Positions 14,001 through 27,900 of a stretch of 64,000 nt of DNA are shown in pieces (within the stretch, counting starts at the first letter, position 1; every line of letters starts with the position of its first letter). The DNA is from Symbiodinium natans (Eukaryota; Sar; Dinophyceae; Suessiales; Symbiodiniaceae), in contig CAJNDS010001001.1 of assembly GCA_905221605.1 (NCBI GenBank), positions 869,049 to 933,048 of the forward strand. The letters are read 5' to 3'. The position numbers and the translations under genes are program-made. Below the pieces are notes generated by a model that was given only the letters and a program-made list of their open reading frames with translations, ran no database searches and was not told the DNA's origin.

Positions 14001-17000
14001 TGAAAAAGCTTAGGGCTTTGGAGTTCAGGCTTTACTGCTTTGAGTTGAAAAGCTTAGCGATCCATACCCCCAACCCATGACAATAACTTATTTAAAGCCT
14101 TACATATAGATAGATAGATAGATAGATATCTTATATATATACACACATACTAATTTAAATACATACATATATGTATATATATATATATATATAAGTAAGA
14201 CACAGCTAAAGGGCCTGAGCTAGCAGATGCATGCCGAGGCAACATGCAGACCAACACCCAGACCAAGGCGAATCTGCCGACCTGGGTTTAGGGTTTAGGG
14301 TTTAGGGTTTAGGGTTTAGGGTTTAGGGTTTAGGGTTTAGGGTGGTCCAGCGCTCTATACGATGGGCGATTAGGATTTAGGGTTTAGGGGGCTATTAGGA
14401 GTTAGGGTTTAGGGGGCTATTAGGATTTAGGGTTTAGGGGGCTATTAGGCCCGAAAATCCCCCAAAAATCAGCCCGTACAGGGCCATTTGTAGGGAGCCG
14501 AGGGGTTTGGTAGTGTTTTCTTTGGGGTGGCTTCAGAGGGATTTGCGGGAGCTTATAAGGGGGTTGTGGGGATTTGCTTTTTTTTTTTTTTTTGGGGGGG
14601 GGGGGTCTCTAAGGAGTCTAGAGGGTTTTCGATCCGCCGGTTTGGTAACCCAAGGGCGCAAAACTGGAGCACTGAGCCTTATAGAGGCACATCGTCCGAC
14701 AGAACCCGAACACGGGCAAAGAAATCACCGAGTGGTCCCATGTTGAGTCCACGCCGAAGCTTTGTGGGCAGGGTTCAGAGGCCCTGAAGAGACTCTGCTA
14801 CATGTGCATGCATGGTGTAGGCTTGAGACCATGGTACTTTAGGACCTAGATATCCATTGGCCTAAGAGTTTCTTGAGTCTTCAAGCACTGATGCCCCAGG
14901 GTCCCAGAAAAAAAAAGCCCTCGGTTTCTGATCAAAAGAAGCTTTCCGCCTGCTTGGCGCTGGTGAACGACTTCGGGATGGGAACGCCGGAAGTCCTCAG
15001 GGGGGGGGGGGGGGGGGTCGTTGCAGACGAGGGTCCCCTTGTACTTAGGTTCTTTAAGGATACGGTAAACTCCAGAAAGATGGAACACGGTTTCAGGAGG
15101 ATTAGAGATGGGATTCCCTTTACTAGACCTCTTGGGGTATTGGGAAAGAAGGGAGACCTGCACCTCAAGCGCGACTAGGAGCCCTATGCCTCAGAAACTA
15201 CTAAGGATCCTTGATATGATTTAAGGTCCATTCCTTGAATTAGGGGCTAAACCCTAAACCCTAAACCCTAAACCCTAAACCCTAAACCCTAAACCCTAAA
15301 CCCTAACCCCGCATTGGGCGCTTGGGAAGTCTAGGGCATGTTGACTGAGCACTTCCGTGGTCCTGACCAGCTGGCCGTGATAGAAGTCAGAGGCGACGTC
15401 CCTGAGGAATCAGGCCAGGTTTGGGGTTTAGGGTTTAGGGTTTAGGGTTTAGGGTTTAGGGTCTAGGGTTTAGGGTTAGGAGGAGGGGGGGGGGAGGGGT
15501 GGAGGGTCCCGGGAATGAGGTTCAGGCGTGCTTAACAGTAGGGTTACAAGTGCCCGAAATAAGAGCATAACCATAGCTACCCTACTTAGAAGCATACTTA
15601 CAAGTACCCAAATGGACCTCCTTGTCTATACAACCAACTACAACTATTTTTCTTCGAACATCCCCACCTTAGCACTCCAGGGCAGGGAGTTTCTAGGAGT
15701 AGACCGGTAGAGGAGAAGAGTTCCGGGCGAGGAGAAGAGTTGAGTTTGAAATCTAACAACCCCACACCGCGAAGGTGGGGAACTAGAAAAAACACACACA
15801 TTCTCAAAAGACGGCCTGGATTCTTCGGTTTCAGGGTTTTCGCCTTTGCGCATGGATTCGTTGAAGTGGTCTCCGGCTTGGCAGGGGGGGGGGGGGGGAA
15901 GGCAAAAAAACAACGATTCTAGGAATTGCGTTGCCATGTGAGAAGATTTGATATACATATAACCTTCACATATATGTGCATCTACACATCTACATATACA
16001 TATATATATGTATCTATATATATATATGTATATATATATATATACATGTGCCCAGGAATGCATGTCTAGTTGTTCCATGTTCTGGCTTCTGGTTCCTGAG
16101 CTTCTTTGCGGACCCGGAAGGGGCCCCGCTGTCTACTGACTTGAGCTGCCAGAGCCGAACGGGGCTCCATCTGGTTTTAGGGTTTAGGGTTTCGGGTTTA
16201 GGGTTTCGGGTTTTGCCTCCCGTTTACTTGAACTGAAGTCACATGTTCAAGGCATACGGCATATTAGGTACGTGTGGTTTCGGGTGTACAGGGTGTGTGT
16301 GATGTAGGGCTTTGCTTGTGATGCCTGATGTTTCGACTTTCCGTATTTCTAATCTCACTGCCGTTCCGAGTTGATATGCGACAGTTCGCTGAAGAGTTGC
16401 TATTACGAATACCTCTATTCTTCCTTATCATCACTCATGAAACCCTAAACCCCTGTGGGTTGTTCTTCAATTAATGCTTCAATTTTTGAAGCACCAAGTT
16501 GCTTGACCAAGCCATAAAACAGGCCGCACAAGCTCGCGAGGTACCTTGCGTTGCAGGCCAAAAGCTAGCAGGAACTAGCGGATATCCTTTCTTGTATCCG
16601 GGCTTGCCTTAAGGCTCTAAGGACCCTCCTACAGAGGGACTGGTACCTCCTAAGGCGGTCCTAAGGAGGGTTCTGAGGTCTCAAGTCCTAGAATTTTGAG
16701 GGCCCAAGAGCTGTGGGGTGGAGCATCAGCCGGGGAAAGCTCCTGAGTAGACGAAAGCATTCTGTCATGGAGGTCAAACCTAGGGTCGGGTGGTGGTTGA
16801 ACCCCCAAACCCCTGAAGTTAGGGTTTCGGGCTTAGGGTTTAGGGTTTATAAGGTTTAGGGTTTAGGGTTTAGAGTTTTGGGTTTAGGGTTTGGGGCCTC
16901 GCGGGCCCAGACTGAAGATCAAGCCTTTCGGTGTACCCGTTGATTGCTGGCTTTGGCTTATGAACCTCCTACGCAAAACAAGCTAGTCTTACAATGCGAT

Positions 17001-20000
17001 CCAGTTGCAGCACAAGATCGCAGAAGCTACGGGATCATCGGGTTTAGGGTTTAGGGTTTCGGGTTTAGGGTTAGGGTTTCATGTGACCCAAGAGACAGGC
17101 GGCAGCTTGCAACTGTAGTCTTCTGCGACGTGCACCCTAAAACCCTCCGCCTCTCTAGCCTATCAATACAGCAGACCTATCTTCGAGTTCGCAGCACATC
17201 TGCCATTGTTTTGCTGCCGGGGGTACAGCCAGAGGCGCAGCACAAAACGAGCCACGTTTGCCTGCAAATCGGAACCCTAAATTTAAACCCTAAACCCTAA
17301 ACCCTAAACCCTAAACCCTAAACCCTAAACCCATCTTGTCCAAGGGCTTCCTGCTCGCTAAACTCCATATTCTGCTTGGAGGTTCATCTCGGCAGGGTTA
17401 TAAGTAGGATAGCTATGGGTATATCCTTATCCGGGGGGACTTGCAGCCCTGCTTATTAGCTTATTTGTGGCCCGAACCCTAAACCCCAAACCCTCCTTAA
17501 AACAAGTACCTACATGGGCCCGAAAGTTGCAATCAGGCCTTCGGCTTCCGAACCATCTTCCTTTGGCCCCACACCAGCACACGGACACCTGCAACCCTGG
17601 CCCACCCCCCCATTACCTGCATCAAAGCCCTGGAAAAGTACCTTAACGCCGTGCCAATGCCGTTAAAAGAGCCTCGAACGCTTCTTCGACCTCCGTGTCC
17701 GTTTCCTTCAGGATGGACTGGCTCACGAAGAAGAGGCAAAGCGTGAGCAGGAAGTAGAACCTGCCTTTTTGGTTTTGTTGCTTTTGTTGGGGTTTAGGGC
17801 TTAGGGTTTAGGGCCGTTTAGGGCTTAGGGCTGAGGGCGCATGAAGTAGAACCTTCTGTTTTTTTGGGAGGGGGGGAAGCTCTGGACATGTTGAGGCTTC
17901 GGCTGCCACAACCAAAACGTCGCTAACCGCGAGTAGCTCAAGTCATGGAGCTAGATGGGCTCCTATACAAAATTGAGTGTGTATATATATATATATATAC
18001 AGACAGGTATATACATGTATACATGTATAAATATAAATATAAATATATATATATATATACATATATACACTTTTTTTCTACACACATATATATATATATA
18101 CATCGAGATTCTATCTTGAGCGCCCGCCAAGCCCCAAGTGATCCTACAAGCCCCCCAGTTCTATGCACACTCACAAGCCCTGCAGACCCAGAAGAACTTG
18201 TCCACCAGATGGCAACCCTAGCTTGCGGTGTGTTGTGTGTTGCCTGCTGCTATATCTTTTCTTGTTCATTGTTGGGATAATATTACAAATTTAAATATAT
18301 ATTCCTTATTGGGTTTAAGCACCCTTAAAAATGTAAAATGTTACCTAACTATGACAAAGTTTTGCCACCCGCCATGCAGAGCAGCCGCAAAGGTGGCCCA
18401 CAAATAGGGGTTTAGTGTTCGGGGTGCGTCATAGAACCCTCCGGCCTGAAGCCTTAGCCTGCGTCCGCCGGTTGAACTTCAAGTCATCCCTGTGGCTATA
18501 TTATACATATCTATATATATATACATATATATATATATATGACTAGGGTTTGAGGGGGGTTATTTGGGAAAAAAATGAGGGGCCATCAGGGAATACTACT
18601 AGTAATTCTTCCGACCCTATATTTTCGGATTCACATGGTTAAGGATTTGGGGCTGCTTTCCCGCTTGGCTCATGATGAAGCCTTGAAGCCCGAATCCTGG
18701 TTCGAAGGGCCTTTCATGAACCCTGCACCACTCGGAACACGGCCCGAAACCCTAAACCCTAAACCCAAAAACCCTAAACTCTAAACCCTACACCCTAAAC
18801 CCTAAACCCTAAACCTCAGTACCGGCTCTCTCATCTCCTCAGTTCGGCTGCGTGGCCCCAGAGGAACTGGAACCTGGCTTTGGCAGCTCGTGGCGGCTTG
18901 GGAACCATTGGGGCCCTAAATCCTAAACCCTAAACCCTAAACCTTCCTCCCGGGGTTTCGGGTTTAGGGCTTTACTCGGAGAATCACGGTACTTAAAACC
19001 CCAAGTATAAGTGTACTGATAAGCCCCCCTAAGACCCCTAAGTCCTCTACGTAGGTGATAAGTAGACTTGCAATTGGGGTTAGAAGTATCCATGAACCTC
19101 CAAGTAGCAGGGTTTAAGAGCTCACATTGCTAATTGCCAGTGGATATTCCGGTTGATCTAGCACACTTTGCACGTTCTTTACCAGCAGGCCTCGTTCACA
19201 TATTACCCTCAACCCTAGACCCTTTTAATTACACAGTGCTCGTATAGGGCTGATAAGTCTGGCAAAATGGACTCTTTGGCATTTCGGCTAACCCACCAGC
19301 AGTTGGGCTATGAACCCTAAACCCTTCCTTCGAGGTTCTTGGGTACTTAATAAGTAGATTATAAGTAAGGTAACGATGGCTATAGCCGTATTGAGGGTAC
19401 TTCTAACCCTGCTTGCAAATACTTACCCATGAACCTCCAAGTAGCCCTAAACCCTAAACCCCAGACCCCAAACCCTACACCCTAAACCCTACCGATCTTG
19501 ACAGGTCACTTCGGACTCAGGGGCGGGGGGGGGGGCGGGGGCCGGGGGGGGGGGGGCGGGGGGGGGGGGGGGGTGGGGGGGGGCGGGGGGGGGGCGGGGG
19601 TGGGGGGGAGGGGGGGGGCCTGGGGGGGGGGGGGGGGGGGGGGGGGGGCGGGGGGGCATTGATGCAAGGCTTGGCACCAGGTGCCCCAGCCCTAAACTCA
19701 TGCAATCTAGGGTTTAGGGTTTAGGGTTCAGGGTTTAGGGCTATTTGGAGGTTCGTGGGTACTTAGAAGTGTAGGGTCACAAGTACCCTGAATAAGGCTA
19801 CAGCCATTGCTAACCCTACTCCAAACCCCAAGTCCTGCACCATGCTGCAGGGGATTCTACCTTGCACCCCTAAGGTTGTACCCCAAACCCTAAACCCCAA
19901 ACCCAAAACCCAAAACCCTAAACTCTAAATCCAAAACCCCAAAACCCTAAACCCCTGGGTGCGGGGGATCCTTTCCTAAAGATCCTCTTAGGGAATACAC

Positions 20001-23000
20001 AGGGCCATGTTCGGAGTACAATTCAGGACACTTTTTGGGGGGTACAACCTACTTAGAGGTTCATGGGTGCTTATAACCTAACCCTAAACCCTAAATTACT
20101 AAACCCTAAACCCTAAACCTGCTTAGGGGACCTTAGGGGACTTAGGGGGTGCTTCTAAGTGCAGTTCTAATTCGGGTTATAAGTACCCTGAACCTCCAAG
20201 TCGGGGCGGTTCGGGAGGAACCCTAAACCCTAAACCCTAAACCCTCAACCCTCAACCCTAAACCCTAAACCCTAAACCTGAACCTCCAAGTAGTGGGTAC
20301 GAATCTTCATCCCTTGAAAGGCGAGGAGCGCGGCGAACCGACTCCAAATCAGGTCCGTCGTCAGGGCTACAACGAGATGGCTCATGATCTTGGCAGGGTT
20401 TAGGGTTTAGGGTTTAGGGTTTAGGGCTTAGGGTTTAGGGTTGCGGACACCGTTTCCGTAAACACCAATAAGGGTAGTTACATGGTGCCTTGGTAGGGGC
20501 CCTTAAAATCGTGCCCCTTATGTATCCTAGACAAATTAGGGGCCCATACATCAGAACCCTTGAAAGGAGGTAAGGCACCACGTTAGCGGCCCATGAAACT
20601 ACCCATTAGACCCCAAAACCCCAAGCCAAGTAACACTTCTGACTGCAACTTCGGGCCCTTTGAGACCCTCTTGTCACTACGGCAGCAAATAGGAGGGCCA
20701 GAAGGCGTGGGGAAGGGGCCTTTTAGAGGGTGCCAAGAACAAAGAAATAACGCACAAAACCTAAACGGGAACCCGGGAATATAATATGTGCACAGTGGAA
20801 TCCCTACACCCAAGGACCCCTACACCCTGAACCCTAAGAGCCATCAGGATCCCCCTAGACCTACGAATGTACCTCCCTAAGGCTCTTGGGCCCTCACTAG
20901 GACTTGAGACCCCCCTGGTGAGGTACCAGTCACTCTGCAGGAGGGTCTTTGGGGCCTTAAGGTACGATATACCTACCAAAATCCTGGGATTCGTTTTTTT
21001 GGGGGGGCCTCGTGGTGGATATGGTTTTCCTTCTCCTTTAGTTCGTGGACGGAACCCAACTCTCAGCTCTTCTAGTTCTTAAACTACATCTTCATGTTGG
21101 ATTTCAGTCTGAGTTTAGGGGGCTTAGGGCTTAGGGCTTAGGGCTTAGGGTTCATCATCCTAAACCCTGAAACCCTCAACCCTACTTACCAGTACCATGA
21201 ACGCCTGAGAAAACCCTTTTGTCCAGCCTTGGGGTCCTTGTACCGCACGAGCCATTGCAGGGTAGGACTGAACATGCCCTTCTTGTCCTCTTGGGGCTTA
21301 AGGGTTTAGGGTTGAGGGGTTTGGGGTTTAGGGGTTTAGGGGTTTAGGGGTTTAGGGTTTAGGGGTTTAGGGGTTTAGGGGTTTAGGGGTTTAGGGGTTT
21401 AGGGGTTTAGGGGTTTAGGGGTTTAGGGGTTTAGGGGTTTAGGGGTTTAGGGGTTTAGGGGTTTAGGGATTGGGGGTTTAGGGATTGGGGACTGCTCAGG
21501 GGATGATGCAGGGTTTAGAGGGATTCTTAGGGCTTGTAGCTTGTGGAGCTTTGGGTATCATACGGGCTCCCACCGTCCCACCCTCGGGTGGCCAACAAAG
21601 ATCACGACTTCGGTCTACGCATGCTTGGAGGAGACCCCTTTGAGGGGCCCTATGATACAGCGCTTGGGGCCCTCAACCCTTGAGCAACGGACTTTGGAGG
21701 CTGCCGGCAACCCTAAACCCTAAACACTAAACCCTAAACCCCTCTGATCAGTTCCAGGGCTTCGTGTGGCTTGTCGGATCTACCCAATGTCGAGAACTTG
21801 AACAACACAGTCCTCGAAACCCGAAGCATCCCTAGCTAAACCCCAAACTCCAGCTAAACGCAAACACCCAAGACACAAACACAAACGCAAGTACAAAACA
21901 AAACAATTACAAACGCAAGCACAAGCACCAGCGCACAAGCACCAGCACCAGCAACCCCAGCAGCAGCGCCAGCAACCCCAACCCCAAACCCCAAACCCCA
22001 AACCCCAAACCCCAACCCCAACCCCAACCCCAACCGCAACCGCAACCGCAACCGCAACCGCAACCCCAACCCACCAATGGCTTCCTGCACCAGGTGCTTA
22101 ATGTAGAGGTTGACACGGCGGATTCCATCTTTCGTGATCCGCGAGCGCCAAACCAACCCGTCGAAAAGAGGCATCAGCAAACTCGGGGCGCCTTGGCTTA
22201 GGGCTTCATAGGGTTGCGGGTTTATGTTTTAGGGTCTTGGGGTGGCTTAGGGTTTAGGGTGGTTCGATTTAGGGTAATGATCCGGGGCAAGTTTGAAGGA
22301 TTTAGGGCTCAGGGTTTTCGGGATTATACTGGTCCAGTTTGATCATACAGATTGGGTGGTGTTTGGGGCCAGCTGAACCCTAAACCCCTGCTCGTGTGCA
22401 CGGTGTCGTTTTCCCACAAGTCTCAGAAGCGCCTCTGTGAACCCTGGACACTTCACTGCACTTCTAAGAAAAGGGCTAGGTTGCCCAGTAACCTAGGATG
22501 AAGAAGGGTGCCCTTTTTTGCTTAAAGGGGTTTATAAGGGAACCTAAACCTACCAAAAAGGGAATAAGGGTACTACTGGGCATCCTAAAGGGGACCTGGG
22601 GCCTGAAATGCAGTCTGCTTAACTACTTGACCAAAGAGTAACGTACAGGACGAAAAAGGGTGTCCTTTTTGGATACAAGGGGCTTGCAAGGGAACCCAAA
22701 CCCTAAAAGAAGGAAACAAGGGCCTAGTGTGGATGAAAAGGGTGCCCGTTTTGGGTTAAAGAGGCTGACAAGGAAACCCAAACCCTCAAAACAGGAAATA
22801 AGGGATAAGATAGCTATTGAGCCAAAGAACTTGCAAGGATATCCGAGGGGAGTTCAAGCCCTGTTTGTGTTTTTTTGCCACTCGCCAAGCAAACTAGCCG
22901 GGTTTTCGGGTCGTAACCTCCCGAAGCTATCGAATTTTCTGTCGGAGCTGCTGACGCACATCTTCTGCACAATCTCAGGATGGCGAGTGAACCTTGTCTC

Positions 23001-24847
23001 AGCGGGGCTCGTGCACACTAGTCACTCGTGCTCCATCCAACGGGCTGAGTCCACCTGATTGAAACGTCGCCGGCCACCCTCAGACGATGTCTCAAAAAGC
23101 CTTTCTCGGTTTTCTGAACCTTGTCACGGCCCAGGGACAAGGCTTCGCAGCCGTAGTAGTACACATCACGGTCGGCGCGGATGGTCAGCAAATCCTGCAC
23201 ATGGACTTCGTGCAAGGCTTACGATAAACTTTACTTGAACTGGTCCTTAGTTGGGCTTTAAGGTACCAACTTCCGTAGTTGCCTCTCTGAAGAACTAGGT
23301 TGAAGGCTTTACACTTTGGGGTTTGGGACATAGCACGTCGGGCTCCCTCCCGGCAGCCCAGTATAAAGCTGCGCCCTGTACCAAAACCAGGCATCTTAGG
23401 ATCCTTCTGTTCGACGCAGGGCCCCGGGAGGCTCTACACGTGCGTTCGGCTTCAGGGCGCCCGACTAAATACGATCGACCTCTCCGCAACGACGTCCTCG
23501 TGCTGGGGAAGTAACTAGCATATAATAGTGGATAGAGCCAGCCTCAATGATGGCCTTTGCGCAATTTAGTCTGCCGCTGTCGATGGCCCAGTACCTTGGC
23601 ATCTCGATTGTTGCACCTCTACCTCCGCACTTGGTTGCATGTCCCGGACTGCTAGGTACCCTAAACCCAAAAGAACAGCTACAATCTTCCTTCTTCCTAG
23701 ACTCCCAGGGGACCTCCGAGATAGGCTTGTCGTAGAAGCTCGGTCCCTAAGACCTATAAACCATACATGAGAATCTGTTCAAAGGAGTTGGGGCTTTGTG
23801 CACACATGGGGGTCGTGCTGGGCTTTGTGCACGCTTGACCACGCTGTCTACTGTTTTCCTCTGTTTTTTTGGTTGGTTTAGGGGCAAGATCTTTTGGGCT
23901 CACAGTGGAGGGTTTAGGGTTTGCAGGTACAGATCTTTTGGGCTTTTTTGGGAACCTTTTGGGCTTCCAGTGGAAATATGGGGTTTGAGGTTTCAGCCTA
24001 CAGATCTTTTGGTTTTTTTTGGCATCTGGGGTTTAGGGTTTCAGGGCAAGACATTTTGGGCTTACAGTGGAGGGTTTAGGGTTTGGGGCTTGAGGGTAGA
24101 GACCTTTTGAGGTTTTTTGGGATTTGGGGTTTAGGGTTTAAGGGTAAGACCTTTTGGGCTCACAGTGGAGGGTTTCGGGATCTTTTCGGCTTTTTGGGAT
24201 TCACAGTGGAGGGTTTAGGGATCTTCTGGGCTTTTTTGGGATTTGGGGTTGAGGGTTTAAGGGAAGGGTTTGGGGTTGAGGCTGTAAGGTGAAAGGACTT
24301 TTGGGCTTTTTCTATGGGATTTAAGGTTTAAGGGGGTGCACTGTGGGACTGCTTTGTCATTCAGGGTACACATGGGGTTTGGGGTTTCAGGCTCCAGATT
24401 TTTTCTGGGGACGTGCTTGACGCTGTGGGGTTGAGATTTTAAGGGTGCACGACTCTTGGGCTTGCTTCAGGTTTCGGGGTTTCGGATTTCAGGGTGCACG
24501 ACTGTTCGGCTTGCTGGAGGCGTTCGGGTTTAAGGACAAGTTTGGCCACATCTTAGAAAACCCGCGAAACGCTGTAAATACCGGTCTTTTCCTCTGTTCT
24601 GAGAACACGTCTGCGCAAAGTAGGCCCTGTAATTGACCGTTTTTGAAGCCCGAAAACACTGTAAATACCGATGTTTTCCTCCTGCGCCTAAAGTAGTTGA
24701 AAGTAGTTTGCGGGACTTTTTACACGTCCATTTTTCGTGTCCGTAAACGGACAAAGCCAGGAAACACTGTAAATACCGAGGTTGTCGTCTCTTAACACGA
24801 AAATTGCACGCCACAAAACCCCTGCGATCAATTAAGAACGTGACGCC

Positions 24848-24901
<54 letters not shown>

Positions 24902-27900
24902 AAGTAGTGAGGTTGGAGCCGGCACTTGGGGTCCTGGCCTTTGGGCAGCCTTGCGGCTCCTAATTGATTTTCGGGCTCTCCGCCCCCAGCTGCGTCCGAA
25001 CCGAGGGTTTGGGGTTTCAGGGTCAGGGACTTCTCTTTCTCATGACAGGGGGCTTAGGGATTAGGGGGAATATGCTCTACTGACTGAAGGTATAGGTGTT
25101 CCTTACTTACGGGGCACTGGGCTTCCCGAAAAAACTTCATCTTCAGCTCCGTGCCAAAGGCACAAAGGCGAGATCGTCTGGGTGCCCACAGACACGCTCA
25201 ACACCTCGCAAGCTCGGCATGTTGAGGTTTCCGGATATGGCCAACCTAGAACTGCACAGGAGGGTTTAGGGTTTAGGGTTTAGGGTTTAGGGACTGCATA
25301 AGCTGCTGTACCCTGCATTACTGCTATGCCGCGACCTGATCTGGAAACAAGACATCTCCTTGCGGGTTTTTGAGTGGCCTAGTACCGTGGCTCTTCAACC
25401 GAAGTCATTTCTTATCATACAGCTACATGTACAAAAAAAAACTGAGAACATGAGCCAGCCAAGAAACACAACTTCTGCGACATCGCTCGCACGCGATGTT
25501 CGCTGTGAAATCCATAGAGCTTGAGGTTCAAGGCTCACCCTAAACCCTAAACCCTAGAAACCCTTCAAGCTGACGTGGAGGGTTCTGGGCGTAAGATTCT
25601 CCCTCTAGAAGCTAGACCCGGAGGGCTGTCAAAGCGAACCCCAAAAGCCTAAACCCTAAACCCTAAAAACCTCAACAGGCACCATGCTTGACTGGCTGAG
25701 TCTTCTCAGTGGAAAAGGAGCTAACCTTGGAACTTCCCTGCTCAGCGCCTAGGTACAGCTTGCCTTGTCACGTGATTTCTCATGTTCCCGTGTTTGTTAC
25801 AATACGATCAAGTTCATAGTGCTCTTATGATAAATTGCCCTTGTGCTGCTCCAATAGTGCAATTGCTATTGCATATATACAAGTGTAGTCACTCATTAGT
25901 ATATTGACACAACCCTGAACCCTAAACCCTAAACCCTAAACCCTAAACCCCTATTGGCCTCCATGGCCCGCTTTCCACGAGGAGCTACGGCAACGGCTTG
26001 TCGAACCGCCTCAGTCGACAGATCAGCTATGTACCCTAAACCCTAAACACCCTAAACCCTAAACCCCATTTATGGCCCATTTATGGCTTCAGTGGGGGGG
26101 GTTTCGGATTTGACTCGGCCTGGATAAAGGCACAAGCAAGGGCACGCTGGCGACAAGGGAGTATGCTTTGCCATGATTCTTGATATGTTCTTTATAAAGG
26201 CCGGTGGCCTCTTTATCTGTTACTCTTACACATTAATACAGCCCCCAGATACCCCAATAAGAACCCCCTTACAAAACAGAAGCCCTACTTAAAGAGACCG
26301 CTAACCAACATGATATGTTCTTGATTCCCTAAACCCTAAACCCTAAACCCTAAACCCTAAACCCTAAACCCTAAACCCTAAACCCTAAACCCTAAACCCT
26401 AAACCCTAAACCCTAAACCCTAAACCCTAAGTCTGCTATTCCTACTTTAGCAGCTCTCAGCACCTCAGCCCGCTGAGGCCCTAAGCCAGACAGGCCGAAT
26501 CCTCACTCTAATCATTGCCCTAAACCCTAAACCCTAAACCCTAAACCGACAAACCCCAAATCATGCCTAGGTTCCGACTCCTGGTTGGTGTTGATCGCTT
26601 TCATCACCACCGTCGACCCTGACTCCGGGTCGGGTTTTGAGGGGTTCAGGGTTGTCCTAAACCCTAAACCCTAAACCCCCGCGAGTGGGAGGGGACGGGG
26701 GGGAGAGGGGCTCAGTCTTGGGTCCCAGGGTCGCAGTCATATCAACGCAACGAATCCCAGCCTCCACAGACGGCAATTCCCGCTTTGAACTCGTGAACCA
26801 CTGCGGTAGGCTCTGGGGGCCCTAAAACTAGAAATTTACAAATTCTATGCATTCTATGCCTTTGGATTATACAGGGGGGACTCAGGGAAATAAACCCCAA
26901 ATCCCAGACCCAAACCCTAAACCCTTGCCAGGGTGCAGGGTGCCTAAACCCTAAACCCTAACCCCCAAACCCAGTCCCAGCCCTTGAGCATCCCTGAGCC
27001 CATCAGAGCTCTAAACTCTAAGTCCTGTTCTTGAAGTCTGCCATTGATACTTAGGAATTTAGGGTTCGGGGCTGGCCCTTAGAACCCTCTTTTAAAAAAT
27101 ATTCCCAAGTAGAGTCCTCGTAAACCCAATAAGGGAAAGGCAACATGTCCCAAGGGCCTACCGAGGCGGTTAGGGTTGCCTGAGAGCCTGGAGAACCTGC
27201 GCGACCGGCCTTCGAGGATAACGCGTGTCAGAATCCTGTGGCAGAGGGCTTCGAGGTTTTGGCTTGGTGGTCTCCTCATCCACCCCCTGCCCTAAACCTT
27301 AAACCCTATATGAGGAGGGACTGCAGTGCGATTTGCCCTCACCCTAGACCCCAAATCTATGGCAAGTATTACCTACATGTCCTGTTTTTTGTGGGGTATG
27401 ATCTAACTCAGTAACCTAGGAATAAAAAAAAGGGCTTAGGGTTTAGTAGAAAAGGGAGTTCGAGTTTTAAGGTTCTAACCCTAAACCCTAAACCCTAAAC
27501 CATAAACCCTAAACCCCAAACCCCAAACCCTAAACCCCAAACCGGGTTGAGGGTTTAAGACCTTGACTCGGGCGACAGGTAAACTGCAGCCGCACGCCGC
27601 CCTCTACCTGTATATGTTTACCTTACTAAACCCAAAACCCAACACCCAAAACCCAAAACCCAAAACCCTACTTACGTGGAAGTTCATTCATTGGCACTTC
27701 TACAAGTAGGGTAACTAGGGTTATAACCTTCTTGAATGTATACTTGTAAATCCTACTTACCGTACCCATGAACCACCAAGTAAGAGCCACAATCTCTTGT
27801 AGGCATTTGGTATAAGACCCCGAAATGGAGTCTTGAGTAACCTAGAGGTAGGGTTTAGGACTAAGGCTTTCTTGTGGGTGTAGTCTTCGGATCCAGCCGA

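Larger units (their letters stand above)
11455..17179. other. Intron region with unresolved exons
   Basis: Mostly arrays (12118-12225, 12513-12576, 12838-12890, 13028-13296, 14283-14343, 15246-15307, 15422-15475) and AT repeats. Codon-like segments are at 14935-15000 (minus, [17 protein letters not shown]) and 13303-13395 (plus [17 protein letters not shown], or minus [17 protein letters not shown]). Some should be giant-gene exons between the RLWLY helix and the 11.4-kb exon. Confidence 0.45.

Noticed and set aside
21745-21813. Minus-strand exon candidate ([18 protein letters not shown])
   Set aside because: It lies between two giant-gene exons (22082 and 21287) that already join in frame, so it is not needed there.
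22660-23058. 132-codon plus-strand open frame
   Set aside because: Part covers an inverted-repeat element and part is the antisense of the minus-strand exon 22949-22992, which fits the giant gene with clean splice joins.
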